From Nocardia vinacea (lineage in GTDB: Bacteria > Actinomycetota > Actinomycetes > Mycobacteriales > Mycobacteriaceae): 64,000 bases of DNA. The stretch spans positions 4,340,001-4,404,000 of the forward strand of contig NZ_CP109149.1 in NCBI RefSeq assembly GCF_035920345.1. Direction: 5' to 3'. Numbering within the stretch: the first letter of the stretch is position 1; the number at the start of each line of letters is the position of its first letter. Made by a program: the position numbers and the translations under genes. Shown one piece after another: positions 43,373 through 53,307 of this stretch. The notes below the pieces were generated by a model that saw only the letters and a list, made by a program, of their open reading frames with translations, made no database searches and was not told the DNA's origin.

Positions 43373-45961
43373 TCACTCCTCCGGGCTGTCGGGCTCCGCG
43401 TCCCCGCCGCCGCGGATCGTCCACAGCAGCCCCTCGAGCTCATCGGGCTTGATGAGCACATCGCGTGCCTTCGACCCCTCGCTGGGGCCGACGACACCGC
43501 GGGTTTCCATCAGATCCATCAGGCGACCGGCCTTGGCGAAGCCGACGCGCAGCTTGCGCTGCAGCATGGAGGTCGAGCCGAATTGTGAAGTGACGACCAG
43601 TTCCACAGCCTGGATGAAGACGTCCAGATCGTCGCCGATGTCAGGATCGACGTCCTTCTTCTCACCGGCCTTGGCGGCGGTGACGCCCTCCTGGTACTCC
43701 GGTTCGGCCTGGTTCTTGCTGAAGTCGACGACCCCGTGGATCTCCTCATCGGAGATGAACGCGCCCTGCAGCCGGGTCGGCTTGTTCGCGCCCATCGGCA
43801 GGAACAGTCCGTCACCCATGCCGATCAGCTTCTCCGCGCCGGGCTGATCCAGGATGACTCGCGAATCCGTCAGTGACGAAGTGGCGAAGGCCAGTCGGGA
43901 CGGCACATTGGTCTTGATCAGACCGGTGACCACGTCCACCGAAGGACGCTGCGTCGCGAGCACCAAGTGAATGCCTGCGGCGCGAGCCTTTTGGGTGATG
44001 CGCACGATCGCGTCCTCGACATCGCGCGGCGCGGTCATCATGAGATCGGCGAGCTCGTCGACGATGGCGAGAATGTAGGGATAGGGCCGATAGACCCGCT
44101 CACTCCCCAGCGGTGCGGTAATGGCACCCGACTTGACCTTCTTGTTGAAGTCGTCGATGTGGCGCACCTTATTGGCCTGCATGTCCTGGTAGCGCTGTTC
44201 CATCTCCTCCACCAGCCAGGCCAGCGCGGCGGCGGCCTTCTTCGGCTGGGTGATGATGGGGGTGATGAGGTGCGGAATGCCCTCGTATGGTGTGAGTTCC
44301 ACCATCTTGGGGTCGATGAGGATCATCCGGACCTCGTCCGGAGTCGAGCGCGACAGCAGCGATACCAGCATCGAGTTCACGAAGCTCGACTTACCTGAAC
44401 CGGTCGAACCGGCGACCAGCAGATGCGGCATTTTCGCGAGATTCGCCGAGACGAAATCGCCCTCGATATTCTTGCCGAGCCCGATCACCAATGGGTGGTG
44501 GTCATTTCGGGTCGAGGGTGCCTTGAGCACATCGGCCAGGCGCACCAGTTCACGATCGGCGTTGGGGACCTCGATACCAACGGCGGACTTACCCGGAATC
44601 GGGGCCAGCAGCCGAACATTCTCGGTGGCAACGGCATAGGCGATATTGCGGGCCAGCGCGGTGATCTTCTCGACCTTCACACCCGGACCGAGTTCCACCT
44701 CGTAGCGGGTGACCGTCGGACCGCGCACGAAACCGGTGACCGCCGCGTCGATCTTGAACTGCACCAGCACCTCGGTGATCGCCTCGATCATCGATTCATT
44801 GGCGGCACTACGCTTCTTGGGCGGATCGCCGTCGGTGAGCAGTGTCAGTGGTGGGAGGGTGTAGTCACCCTCGACCTCGCGGTCGGGGATGAATTCCAGC
44901 TGCTTCGGCGGCGGCGGGGTCTGGTCCTCGGCCTTGATCGGGGCGCGCTTCTTCGGCTTGGGCTTTTCTTCGGGCGCCGCCTCTGCCGCAATCGGTTTCG
45001 CATCGCGCAGTGGCGGTTCGCCGATGATCTCGGTGACCGCATCGGAGCCTCCGAATTCATCGGGCGGGTAGTTCTCCTCCGGGGTGCGACCGCGCCGCTT
45101 CGACTTGGTATTGCGATGCAGCGGAAACCCGTCGGCATCGTAGTTGGCCGGATCGAAATCGGATTCGCCATCGTAGTCACCGTATTCGTCACCGCCGCTG
45201 CCGGTGCCGAAGTACTCGCGCAACCGCTGTGGTACCTCACGCACAGTGGTTCCGGTTACCAGCAGCACCCCGAAAACGATGGCCAGCAACAGAATCGGCA
45301 CCGAAAGCCAGGCGGTGAGACCGTTGGTGAGCGGTCCGCCGACCACGAATCCGACGAAACCTGCTGCGCGCGAACGCCCATGCGCATCGGTCGGCGATCC
45401 GGCCGCGATATGCCACAGGCCCAGGGCCGGCAATCCGATCAGCAATCCGCCGAGTACCAGCCGCGGCCGGATCTCCGGACGTGCCTCGGTCCGCATCAGG
45501 ACAACGGCGATTCCGGTAGCCACGAACGGCAATCCGGCCGATGCCGATCCGGAGACCGCGCGAATCGCCTCCTCGACCCAGTGCCCGATCGGCCCGCCCG
45601 CCGAGAGCCATACCGCCGCCGCGATCACCGCGCTGAGGGCGATGAGGGCCAGCGCGATGCCGTCGCGACGATGCCCGTGTTCGATTTCGCCCGCCCGACT
45701 CACGGCCCTGGTGGTGGCGCCGAGTCCGCGCGCGAGCATATTCCAGCCGCTGCTTATACCGCGGCTGATGACCGCGAGCGGTGCGGTATCGGACTTGCGG
45801 CGGACCGGGCGGCGCGCCCGTGTAGTGCGGGTGCGCGGTGTGGACGAGCGGCGTTGAGCGGTGGCGCGAGCCTGGCCCGAACGAGATGCCGCCGTGGTCC
45901 TCCCCCGGGCCGATCCCGCCCGCGCACGAGTGGTCGTGGAGCTGCGGGACTTACCTGCCAT
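43373..45961 (-). CDS. ftsK: DNA translocase FtsK
   Basis: 862 residues. A Lys/Arg/Ser/Thr-rich N-terminal tail of about 60 residues, four membrane helices up to about residue 270, an acidic/proline linker (EENYPPDEFGG, KPKKRAP), then the motor: LVAGSTGSGKSSFVNSM (Walker A), MILIDPKMVELTPYEGIPHL, ILAIVDELADLMMTAPRDVE (Walker B), ATQRPSVDVVTGLIKTNVPSR. The C-terminal gamma winged helix (SQFGSTSMLQRKLRVGFAKAGRLMDLME) recognises KOPS sites. It pumps DNA at the division septum and activates XerCD. Synteny with rnj and dapA matches Rv2748c. Confidence 0.97.
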   Translation of the reverse strand: MAGKSRSSTTTRARAGSARGRTTAASRSGQARATAQRRSSTPRTRTTRARRPVRRKSDTAPLAVISRGISSGWNMLARGLGATTRAVSRAGEIEHGHRRDGIALALIALSAVIAAAVWLSAGGPIGHWVEEAIRAVSGSASAGLPFVATGIAVVLMRTEARPEIRPRLVLGGLLIGLPALGLWHIAAGSPTDAHGRSRAAGFVGFVVGGPLTNGLTAWLSVPILLLAIVFGVLLVTGTTVREVPQRLREYFGTGSGGDEYGDYDGESDFDPANYDADGFPLHRNTKSKRRGRTPEENYPPDEFGGSDAVTEIIGEPPLRDAKPIAAEAAPEEKPKPKKRAPIKAEDQTPPPPKQLEFIPDREVEGDYTLPPLTLLTDGDPPKKRSAANESMIEAITEVLVQFKIDAAVTGFVRGPTVTRYEVELGPGVKVEKITALARNIAYAVATENVRLLAPIPGKSAVGIEVPNADRELVRLADVLKAPSTRNDHHPLVIGLGKNIEGDFVSANLAKMPHLLVAGSTGSGKSSFVNSMLVSLLSRSTPDEVRMILIDPKMVELTPYEGIPHLITPIITQPKKAAAALAWLVEEMEQRYQDMQANKVRHIDDFNKKVKSGAITAPLGSERVYRPYPYILAIVDELADLMMTAPRDVEDAIVRITQKARAAGIHLVLATQRPSVDVVTGLIKTNVPSRLAFATSSLTDSRVILDQPGAEKLIGMGDGLFLPMGANKPTRLQGAFISDEEIHGVVDFSKNQAEPEYQEGVTAAKAGEKKDVDPDIGDDLDVFIQAVELVVTSQFGSTSMLQRKLRVGFAKAGRLMDLMETRGVVGPSEGSKARDVLIKPDELEGLLWTIRGGGDAEPDSPEE

Positions 45962-46200
45962 GGCATCAGGCTAGCCGCAAACGCCCCATCCAGACCATCA
46001 ACCACACACGTAACTGTCCCGCCTCCCCGGACCTTCTGCCGGTCGTAAGTGCCTCGGCGATCTTGTACCGGGCCGCATGTGAAGTGCTAGGCGGCTTTTG
46101 GGCGTACCCGACGAGTTACCCATGGGCGCACCAAACCAGTCGTCGCGAATCAGCCATCGCGTTTGGCGTGTCGACTGAGCGAGCACAGCCACGGACCGGA

Positions 46201-46827
46201 TTACACTGACCGGTCCACCTCGAGAACGGACCGCACATCGGCCGGATCACCTGCGGTTTCGATCCGGACCTCATCGCGGCCGAAGGCATGCAGCAGCAGT
46301 TCCGAGGGCTTGCCGGTCAGCGTCACCTGCGCCGTTCCGGACTTCGTATGCACCACGGCGCGCCTGCCGTCGGGGGTGGCCAGTTCGACGGTGACCGGCG
46401 CTTTGCGGTAGGCCATGCGGCCCATGCGACGCAGCGTCGACCACAGCTTGTCCTCATCGGCAGCGGGCAGGTCACGCGGCTCCCAGCCGGGTTCGCCGCG
46501 ACGCACATCCTCGTGATGGACAAACATTTCGGTCAGATTGACGACGGCATCCAACGGTTTGAGCGGCGACCACCACGGCGGGCCGGAGCGCACATCCGCC
46601 AGCAGTTCCGGGAAGGGCCGCCGCGCCGCCTCGGCCTGTACCGACTCCAGATATCCGGCGAGCGGCTTCAGCATGATGCCGGGGGACGCATCCGGGCGGC
46701 GTTCCCGAACTACCAAGTGCGCGGCCAGATCTCGCACCGTCCAGCTGCCGCACAGCGTGGGCGCGTCCGGCCCCGCCGCGGACATGATGTCCGCCAGTGC
46801 CCGACGTTCCCGTTGCGCCATGGTCAT
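46201..46827 (-). CDS. TIGR03085-type metal-binding protein (Rv2751-like)
   Basis: 208 residues with a DinB/MDMPI-like N-terminal helix bundle: ALADIMSAAGPDAPTLCGSWTVRDLAAHLVVRERRPDAS, then LTEMFVHHEDVRRGEPGWEPRDLP supplying His ligands. The conserved His residues of the mycothiol-dependent maleylpyruvate isomerase fold are present, suggesting a metal site; the substrate is unknown. Position between rnj and ftsK is conserved in mycobacteria. An ATG two codons in (46821) is an alternative start; neither has a strong ribosome-binding site. Confidence 0.88.
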   Translation of the reverse strand: MTMAQRERRALADIMSAAGPDAPTLCGSWTVRDLAAHLVVRERRPDASPGIMLKPLAGYLESVQAEAARRPFPELLADVRSGPPWWSPLKPLDAVVNLTEMFVHHEDVRRGEPGWEPRDLPAADEDKLWSTLRRMGRMAYRKAPVTVELATPDGRRAVVHTKSGTAQVTLTGKPSELLLHAFGRDEVRIETAGDPADVRSVLEVDRSV

Positions 46828-46887
46828 CTGCCGAACATATCGGATGCGGAGTCGGCGCGGCAGTCCGACTCCGAACGGACGTAGGTA

Positions 46888-48867
46888 TCAGACGCCGATG
46901 ACCGTCGGCACGATCATCGGGCGGCGGCGGTAGGTTTCGGCCACCCAGCGGCCGACCACCCGCCGCACACTTTGTGCGATGCGGTGGGTCTCAGTGACGC
47001 CCTCACCGGCCAGTCGCAGCAGTTCGGCCTCGACGAGCTCCGCGGCATCGATGAGTGCGGTCGGATCATCGGAGAACCCGCGTCCGCTGACCTCGGGCGT
47101 GCTGACCGCCTTACCGGTGGTCGAGTCGACCGCGAGGGTGATCGAGATGAACCCGCCCTCACCGAGGACCAGCCGATCCGAGAGCGTCGATTCACCGACA
47201 TCACCGACCGAGAGTCCGTCGACATACACATGTCCGACCGGCACGCGTCCCACGATCGAGGCGATCCCGTCGACCAGGTCCACCACCACGCCGTCCTCGG
47301 CGAGCACCACCCGATCCTCCGCCACACCGGTCGCCACGGCCAGCGCGGCATTGGCGCGCAGATGCCGCCATTCGCCGTGCACGGGCATGGCATTGGTGGG
47401 CCGCACCGCGTTGTACAGGTACAGCAATTCGCCCGCGGACGCGTGTCCGGAGACGTGCACCTTCGCATTCTGCTGAGTGATGACTGTGGCGCCGAGCCGC
47501 GACAGACCGTTCACCACCGCGAATACCGAATTCTCATTGCCCGGAATCAGCGAGGAGGCCAGCACCACGAGATCGTCGGCGCGAATATTGATCTGGCGGT
47601 GTTCACCGCGCGCCATCCGCGACAGCGCCGACAGCGGTTCGCCCTGCGAGCCGGTCGAGATGAGCACCAGCCGATCGCCCGGCAGGGTCGCGGCGACATC
47701 GAGATCGACCACTACCCCATCGGGTACCGTCAGGTAGCCCAATTCCTGCGCGATCTCCATATTGCGCACCATCGAGCGACCGACGAAACACACTCGCCGC
47801 CCGTACTTCTGGGCGACATCGACCACCTGCTGGATGCGATGCACATGGCTGGCGAACGAGGCGACGATCACCCGATGCCTGGCCTTGCCGATCACCGTAT
47901 CCAGAACGCCGCCGATTTCACGTTCCGGCGTGACGAAGCCCGGCACCTCGGCATTGGTGGAGTCCACCAGGAACAGATCGACCCCCTCGTCACCGAGGCG
48001 GGAGAAACCGGCCAGATCGGTGAGGCGACCGTCCAGGGGCAGCTGATCGAGTTTGATATCGCCGGTGTGCAGCACGACACCGGCGGGCGTGCGGATGGCG
48101 ACGGCAATGGCATCGGGAATCGAGTGGTTGACCGCGAAGTACTCGCACCCGAACGGGCCGTGCGTGGTGTGCTGGCCCTCGATCACCTCGACGAGCTTGG
48201 GACGCTGCCGGTGCTCGCGGCATTTCGCGGCCACCAGCGCGAGGGTGAATTTCGAACCGACGACCGGGATATCGGCCCGCAGGCGCAGCAGGAACGGCAC
48301 CGCGCCGATGTGGTCCTCGTGGCCGTGGGTGAGCACGATGGCTTCGACATCGTCCATCCGGTCCTCGATGGGCCGGAAGTCGGGCAGGATCAGGTCGACG
48401 CCGGGCTGCTGATCCTCCGGGAACAGCACGCCGCAGTCGACGATGAGCAGTTTGCCGCCGTATTCGAAAACGGTCATATTGCGGCCGATTTCGCCGATGC
48501 CGCCGAGAGCGAAGACGCGCAGACCGTTCTTGGGCAGCTTCGGCGGGGTACCGAGTCGGTCGGCTGTTGCCCGCTCGACGGGAGCCGCCACGGGTTGCTC
48601 ACCGCGTCCGCGTCCGCGCTGCTGACGGCCGCGCGCCGGTTTGCGGGGCTGCTCGGCTGGGGTCTTCACCGCGGCCTTCTTCGCTGGGGCCTGCTCCGGC
48701 GCGGTCTGTCTGGACGCGGTATCGGACTGTGCTAGCTCACCGACGTCGGATTGCGCTGTCCGATCGGACTTTTCGGTGCCGGCCGGTGGACGCTGCGCGG
48801 CGGGTTCCGGTGCGCCCGCGGGCCGGGCCGCGGTCCGGCGGGGGCGACGGCCTGCTGCTTCAGTCAT
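46888..48867 (-). CDS. rnj: Ribonuclease J
   Basis: 659 residues. An N-terminal disordered, Ala/Pro/Lys/Arg-rich extension of about 100 residues (RQQRGRGRGEQP) precedes the metallo-beta-lactamase/beta-CASP core: FALGGIGEIGRNM, VDCGVLFP, LTHGHEDHIGAVPFLL (zinc ligands), VNHSIPDAIAVAI, HTGDIKLDQLP, HASGHASAGELL-type motif (HVSGHASAGELLYLY). Dual endo- and 5'-exoribonuclease. The long extension is typical of actinobacterial RNase J. Operonic with dapA, 68 bases upstream. Confidence 0.96.
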   Translation of the reverse strand: MTEAAGRRPRRTAARPAGAPEPAAQRPPAGTEKSDRTAQSDVGELAQSDTASRQTAPEQAPAKKAAVKTPAEQPRKPARGRQQRGRGRGEQPVAAPVERATADRLGTPPKLPKNGLRVFALGGIGEIGRNMTVFEYGGKLLIVDCGVLFPEDQQPGVDLILPDFRPIEDRMDDVEAIVLTHGHEDHIGAVPFLLRLRADIPVVGSKFTLALVAAKCREHRQRPKLVEVIEGQHTTHGPFGCEYFAVNHSIPDAIAVAIRTPAGVVLHTGDIKLDQLPLDGRLTDLAGFSRLGDEGVDLFLVDSTNAEVPGFVTPEREIGGVLDTVIGKARHRVIVASFASHVHRIQQVVDVAQKYGRRVCFVGRSMVRNMEIAQELGYLTVPDGVVVDLDVAATLPGDRLVLISTGSQGEPLSALSRMARGEHRQINIRADDLVVLASSLIPGNENSVFAVVNGLSRLGATVITQQNAKVHVSGHASAGELLYLYNAVRPTNAMPVHGEWRHLRANAALAVATGVAEDRVVLAEDGVVVDLVDGIASIVGRVPVGHVYVDGLSVGDVGESTLSDRLVLGEGGFISITLAVDSTTGKAVSTPEVSGRGFSDDPTALIDAAELVEAELLRLAGEGVTETHRIAQSVRRVVGRWVAETYRRRPMIVPTVIGV

Positions 48868-48934
48868 GACTGCACCTCACTACTGGTCGGTTCGATCATG
48901 TCTGACAATGTGATGATTCTGATTCGCTCACTCC

Positions 48935-49885
<951 letters not shown>

Positions 49886-49938
49886 TCATCGCCGAACGGC
49901 CTGCCACGGCGAGTGATTCACCTCCCAGTACCCGATCA

Positions 49939-49991
49939 TGATGTCAAACCCATCCTTGAATGACGCCAAGAATGGCGTCACACTGATGTCA
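49939..49991. promoter_or_regulatory. Cluster of TGAYGYCA half-sites at the RHH gene start
   Basis: TGATGTCA at 49939 and 49984 flank an 8-bp inverted repeat TGACGCCA-AGAA-TGGCGTCA (49961-49980). The last half-site runs into the ATG at 49991. Spacings are 22, 12 and 11 bases, a layout typical of cooperative ribbon-helix-helix operators. Autoregulation by the following gene is inferred. Confidence 0.75.
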
Positions 49992-50437
49992 TGGATTTGA
50001 ACAAATACACCGCCCAGCTACGCGAGGACCTCATCGCGGCCGCCGCACTCGGTGACGAAAAGACCCAGGCCACCGCCGCCGCCCTGGCCGCCGCGACAGA
50101 GAGTTCGGCACGATTGGCGCTGCTCGCGGCGCTATCGGACCTCGCCGCAGAGGTCAGCGCAGAGCTCGGCGACCGCACAGTTCACGTCTCGGTGGATGGC
50201 ACCGATGCGACCGTCGATGTCCGAAAGAATCCCGCGGCGGAAAACGAGCATCCGACGTTCGAGGAGATGACCGGCGATATCAGCCGAGTCACCCTGCGGA
50301 TGGTGGAGCAATTGAAGGCCAAGGCCGAGGAAGCCGCCGCGGCCAGCGGGGTCTCGCTGAACTCGTGGCTGTCGAATGCCGTCAGCGGTGCGGTGCGCGA
50401 CCAGATGCGCGGATACGGACCCAAGCGCGACATCTGA
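49991..50437 (+). CDS. HicB-like ribbon-helix-helix protein
   Basis: 148 residues from ATG 49991. Helical N-terminal part (MDLNKYTAQLREDLIAAAALGDEKTQATAAALAAA region), a short strand-rich middle, and a C-terminal segment of about 35 residues with LKAKAEEAAAASGVSLNSWLSNAVSGAV, the typical HicB/Arc ribbon-helix-helix arrangement for DNA binding. No HicA or other toxin gene is next to it, so it looks like an orphan antitoxin or a simple repressor. The start codon overlaps an operator-like half-site and no ribosome-binding site is visible, suggesting a leaderless or tightly repressed transcript. Confidence 0.75.
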   Translation: MDLNKYTAQLREDLIAAAALGDEKTQATAAALAAATESSARLALLAALSDLAAEVSAELGDRTVHVSVDGTDATVDVRKNPAAENEHPTFEEMTGDISRVTLRMVEQLKAKAEEAAAASGVSLNSWLSNAVSGAVRDQMRGYGPKRDI

Positions 50438-50502
50438 CTTGGGGGTTACTTCGGGTACCGCTAACTATTGCAAGCATACCCGCTGACTGATTCAATCGGA
50501 CC

Positions 50503-50942
50503 ATGGTCAACGTCGATCACGCCCGCCGTCCGTCGCTCGCCGGGCGCGGGCTGAGCCAGGCAGCCAAGGTTGTCGTCCGCGGTCCGCAACTGCTTTCGCC
50601 GCTGCTACCGGTTCGAGCCGGTGCGCTGCTCGCTCGCGCCGTGCTGCTGTTGGCCTGCACCGCTGGATTTGTACGAACGTTGCCGCACATGGCGATCGAT
50701 GTGACCGGACCCCGGGGCAGGTTGCGGGGCGAATGGGTTGGCGTGACGCCTGAACCGGGCCGTCCCGTGCTCTACTTCCTGCACGGCAGCGGCTATGTCG
50801 GCTGCCCCCGGGGACCCATCGCGGCCTGGTCAGCGAGCTGTCGCGGCGGTTGGACCGACCGGCCCTCAGCCTGGACTATCGCCGCGCGCCGGAGTACCGG
50901 TTTCCCGCAGCCCACGATGACACGCTCAACGGTTACCTGTGA
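50503..50942 (+). pseudogene. Alpha/beta hydrolase (esterase), frameshifted and truncated
   Basis: From ATG 50503 the first 110 residues resemble HSL-type esterases (VLYFLHGSGYVGC, the HG oxyanion motif). At the run CCCCCGGGGACCC near 50806-50816 the reading frame changes: the proper continuation THRGLVSELSRRLDRPALSLDYRRAPEYRFPAAHDD is in another frame (from 50814) and stops at 50942 after NGYL, before the GDSAGG nucleophile region. The gene is therefore broken twice: a frameshift and loss of the catalytic half. Confidence 0.8.
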
Positions 50943-50980
50943 TCGCAGACCGCGCGGGAGCCGAAATCGGCCTGAGCAGT

Positions 50981-52180
50981 TCACAACAGCGATGCGAGAT
51001 CGCCGCGATCGCCGATCACCACCTCGTCGAGTTCGAGCCAGTCGGCCATCTCACGCAGCGCGTCGGTGAGTGCCCGCGCCGTCTCGGGAGTGCTGTGGCC
51101 CGGCTCGGCGAATGCACCCGGCACCAGCAGCCTGCCTGACGCACGCTCGGCACGTAGGTCGACGCGGCCCACGAGTTGTCCGTTCAGGAGGAACGGAAAT
51201 ACGTAATACCCGTGCACCCGTTTGGGTTCCGGTGTGTAGATCTCGATCCGGTAGTGGAAGTCGAAGATCCGCTCGGTGCGGGTCCGGAAGAAGATGAGCG
51301 GATCGAAGGGGCACAGCAAGGCCGCGCCCTCGATCCGGCGCGGTGTCGAGGCACCGGCGCGCAGATAGGCGGGTTTACCCCAACCCGCCACCTCGACCGG
51401 TTCCAACTCCCCCGCATCGACCAACTCCGCGATGGCCGGTTCGGTTTGTGAGCGGTGCAGGCGGTAGTAGTCGCGCAGGTCGGTCTCGGTCGCGACGCCG
51501 AGGGCGGTGGCCGCGCGCAGCACCAATTCCCGTACCGCCTCGGCCTCGGATACGTTGCGCGCCAAGATCTCCGGCGGGATCACTCGTTCGGCCAGGTCGT
51601 AGTGGCGGGTGAACCCGACCCGCTTGTCGACCGAGAGTGCACCTGCCGCGAACAGCGCCTCGCAGATCATCTTGGTGTCGCTAAGATTCCACCACGAGCC
51701 CTTGGGACGCGGCTTGTCCAGCTCGAGGTGGCGCTCCACTTCACCGGCGGTGGCGGCACCGACCTCGGTGATGACGTCGAGGATGTCCTTGCCGAGGGTG
51801 GGATTGCGTTCGGTCGCCCGCTGCATGCCGCTCCAGCGCCCGTGTTCGTATTTCCGCATCCGCCAGCGCATGAGCGGCCAGTCCTCGACCGGGATCAGTG
51901 CGGCCTCGTGTGCCCAGTATTCGACCAGCCGCCGCGGGCGGCGCACACCATTGCTCCAGGCGGCATCGTCCAGCACCGTTCGGTCGTAACCGCCGATCCG
52001 GCTGAAGACCGGCGCGTAGTGCGCGCGCACCACCGCCGATACCGAATCCAGTTGCAGCAGTTGGGTTCTGCCGAGCACGTCAAGGATCGTCCGCCGGGTC
52101 GGCGCGGCCGGTTTGCGCCGCCCGAAACCCTGCGCGGCCAGCACCGTCCGACGCGCGGCCACCGCACTCATCTTCCGCAT
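50981..52180 (-). CDS. YcaQ/AlkZ-like winged-helix DNA-glycosylase family protein
   Basis: 399 residues from ATG 52180 (alternative starts 52204 GTG, 52171 ATG). Family signature: ARRTVLAAQGF, LLQLDSVSAVVRAHYAPVFSRIGGYD (QLDSV with the catalytic QxD type), LVEYWAHEAALIPVEDWPLMRWRM and PFDPLIFFRTRTERIFDFHYRIEIYTPEPKRVHGYYV. The HTH_42 family includes AlkZ and YcaQ, glycosylases that unhook interstrand DNA cross-links; this member may act on toxic natural-product adducts or be housekeeping. Its 3' end faces the hydrolase remnant. Confidence 0.85.
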   Translation of the reverse strand: MRKMSAVAARRTVLAAQGFGRRKPAAPTRRTILDVLGRTQLLQLDSVSAVVRAHYAPVFSRIGGYDRTVLDDAAWSNGVRRPRRLVEYWAHEAALIPVEDWPLMRWRMRKYEHGRWSGMQRATERNPTLGKDILDVITEVGAATAGEVERHLELDKPRPKGSWWNLSDTKMICEALFAAGALSVDKRVGFTRHYDLAERVIPPEILARNVSEAEAVRELVLRAATALGVATETDLRDYYRLHRSQTEPAIAELVDAGELEPVEVAGWGKPAYLRAGASTPRRIEGAALLCPFDPLIFFRTRTERIFDFHYRIEIYTPEPKRVHGYYVFPFLLNGQLVGRVDLRAERASGRLLVPGAFAEPGHSTPETARALTDALREMADWLELDEVVIGDRGDLASLL

Positions 52181-52293
52181 GGACCGAACAATGCCATGCC
52201 GCACCGACAGGTTGAGCCGTCCTACCGGCGAACACAGACATCAGGTGCCCGACCGGGCACGGTACCGATCAGCCCGGTGGCAACTCGTGACGG

Positions 52294-53307
52294 CTACGTC
52301 GAAACGCTGACCGCACCCGCGGTATCGATCTCGGTGCGCCGATCTCGATCCGGTGCGTTCGCGAGGACCGTGGCCAACACCCGTCGACCCATCGGCAATA
52401 CCCGCACGGTCACCGAACCGGCATTGGCGGCATCCAATTCCCGGGTCGCCGATTCGATCACCTGCTGGCGCACCCATTTCGGCACCCCGGCGAATCCACC
52501 GTCGTCGAGCAACACCACCTCGACCCCGCGCGAACGCGCGCCGCGCGCGGCACTGCTCAGTTCGTCGGTCACCAATTGCGGTGCGCGCAGACCGTCCCGG
52601 AGTTCGGCCTCCAGCAGTCTGCACTCTTCGCGTTCGCCCGCGGTGAGTTCGGCGCCGTCGGCGATGCGTTCCAGGATCGGCCGGGCCACCTTGTCGAGCC
52701 GAGCCAGCTGCCGATCCCGTTCGCCGTTCTGCGCGGCCATGGTCGCCTCGGCGGCCGCGCGCATAGTCGCCTCCTCGCGCAGCAGCCGCAGCGAGCGCTG
52801 CATCGGCCGCATGACCGCCGCACCGATCGAGACCCCGGCCACCGTGGCGATCGGCACGATGGATCCGACCACCACCCGCAGGCCGTTCGTCGCACCGACC
52901 ACCGCGATCACCGCCGCGATGCCCGCGACACCGCACCACGCCGCACCCAACCGGCCGCGGACCACCAGCACCGCGAGCACATAGGACGCAGCGAATGCCG
53001 TCCAGACCTGCGTGGACATGCCGTGGTCGATACCCACGGTGGTCAGCGCCGCCGCGATCGGGCCGGCCGCAGCCACCGCGATGGCGGCGGGCAGCGGCAA
53101 CGGATCGACCGGGATCACCAGGACCAGCACTCCGGCACCGGCCACCAACACCAGCGCGGTCGCGGCCAGCAGCAGCGGCGATTCGGCGAAATTGCGCACC
53201 ATATACAGCAGGATCGTGGCCTCGAAGATGACCAGGAAGAGCCAGGCCGAGCGGTCCCGCAGTCCGAGCAGATCGCGCAGGCCGAATTCGTTATCGGTAT
53301 CAGCCAT
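52294..53307 (-). CDS. Membrane protein resembling a sensor kinase without a complete ATPase domain
   Basis: 337 residues from ATG 53307, which overlaps the end of the histidine-kinase gene by eight bases. About five or six N-terminal helices (SAWLFLVIFEATILLYMV onwards) end near residue 165, a coiled coil (RSLRLLREEATMRAAAEATMAAQNGERDRQL) follows, then LADLDKVARPILERIADG-like helices (ARLDKVARPILERIADGAELTAGEREECRLLEAELRDGLRAP). A final alpha/beta segment resembles part of an HATPase fold but lacks the DxGxG nucleotide motif. It is probably a partner of the adjacent kinase. Fusion-free three-gene operon. Confidence 0.75.
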   Translation of the reverse strand: MADTDNEFGLRDLLGLRDRSAWLFLVIFEATILLYMVRNFAESPLLLAATALVLVAGAGVLVLVIPVDPLPLPAAIAVAAAGPIAAALTTVGIDHGMSTQVWTAFAASYVLAVLVVRGRLGAAWCGVAGIAAVIAVVGATNGLRVVVGSIVPIATVAGVSIGAAVMRPMQRSLRLLREEATMRAAAEATMAAQNGERDRQLARLDKVARPILERIADGAELTAGEREECRLLEAELRDGLRAPQLVTDELSSAARGARSRGVEVVLLDDGGFAGVPKWVRQQVIESATRELDAANAGSVTVRVLPMGRRVLATVLANAPDRDRRTEIDTAGAVSVST

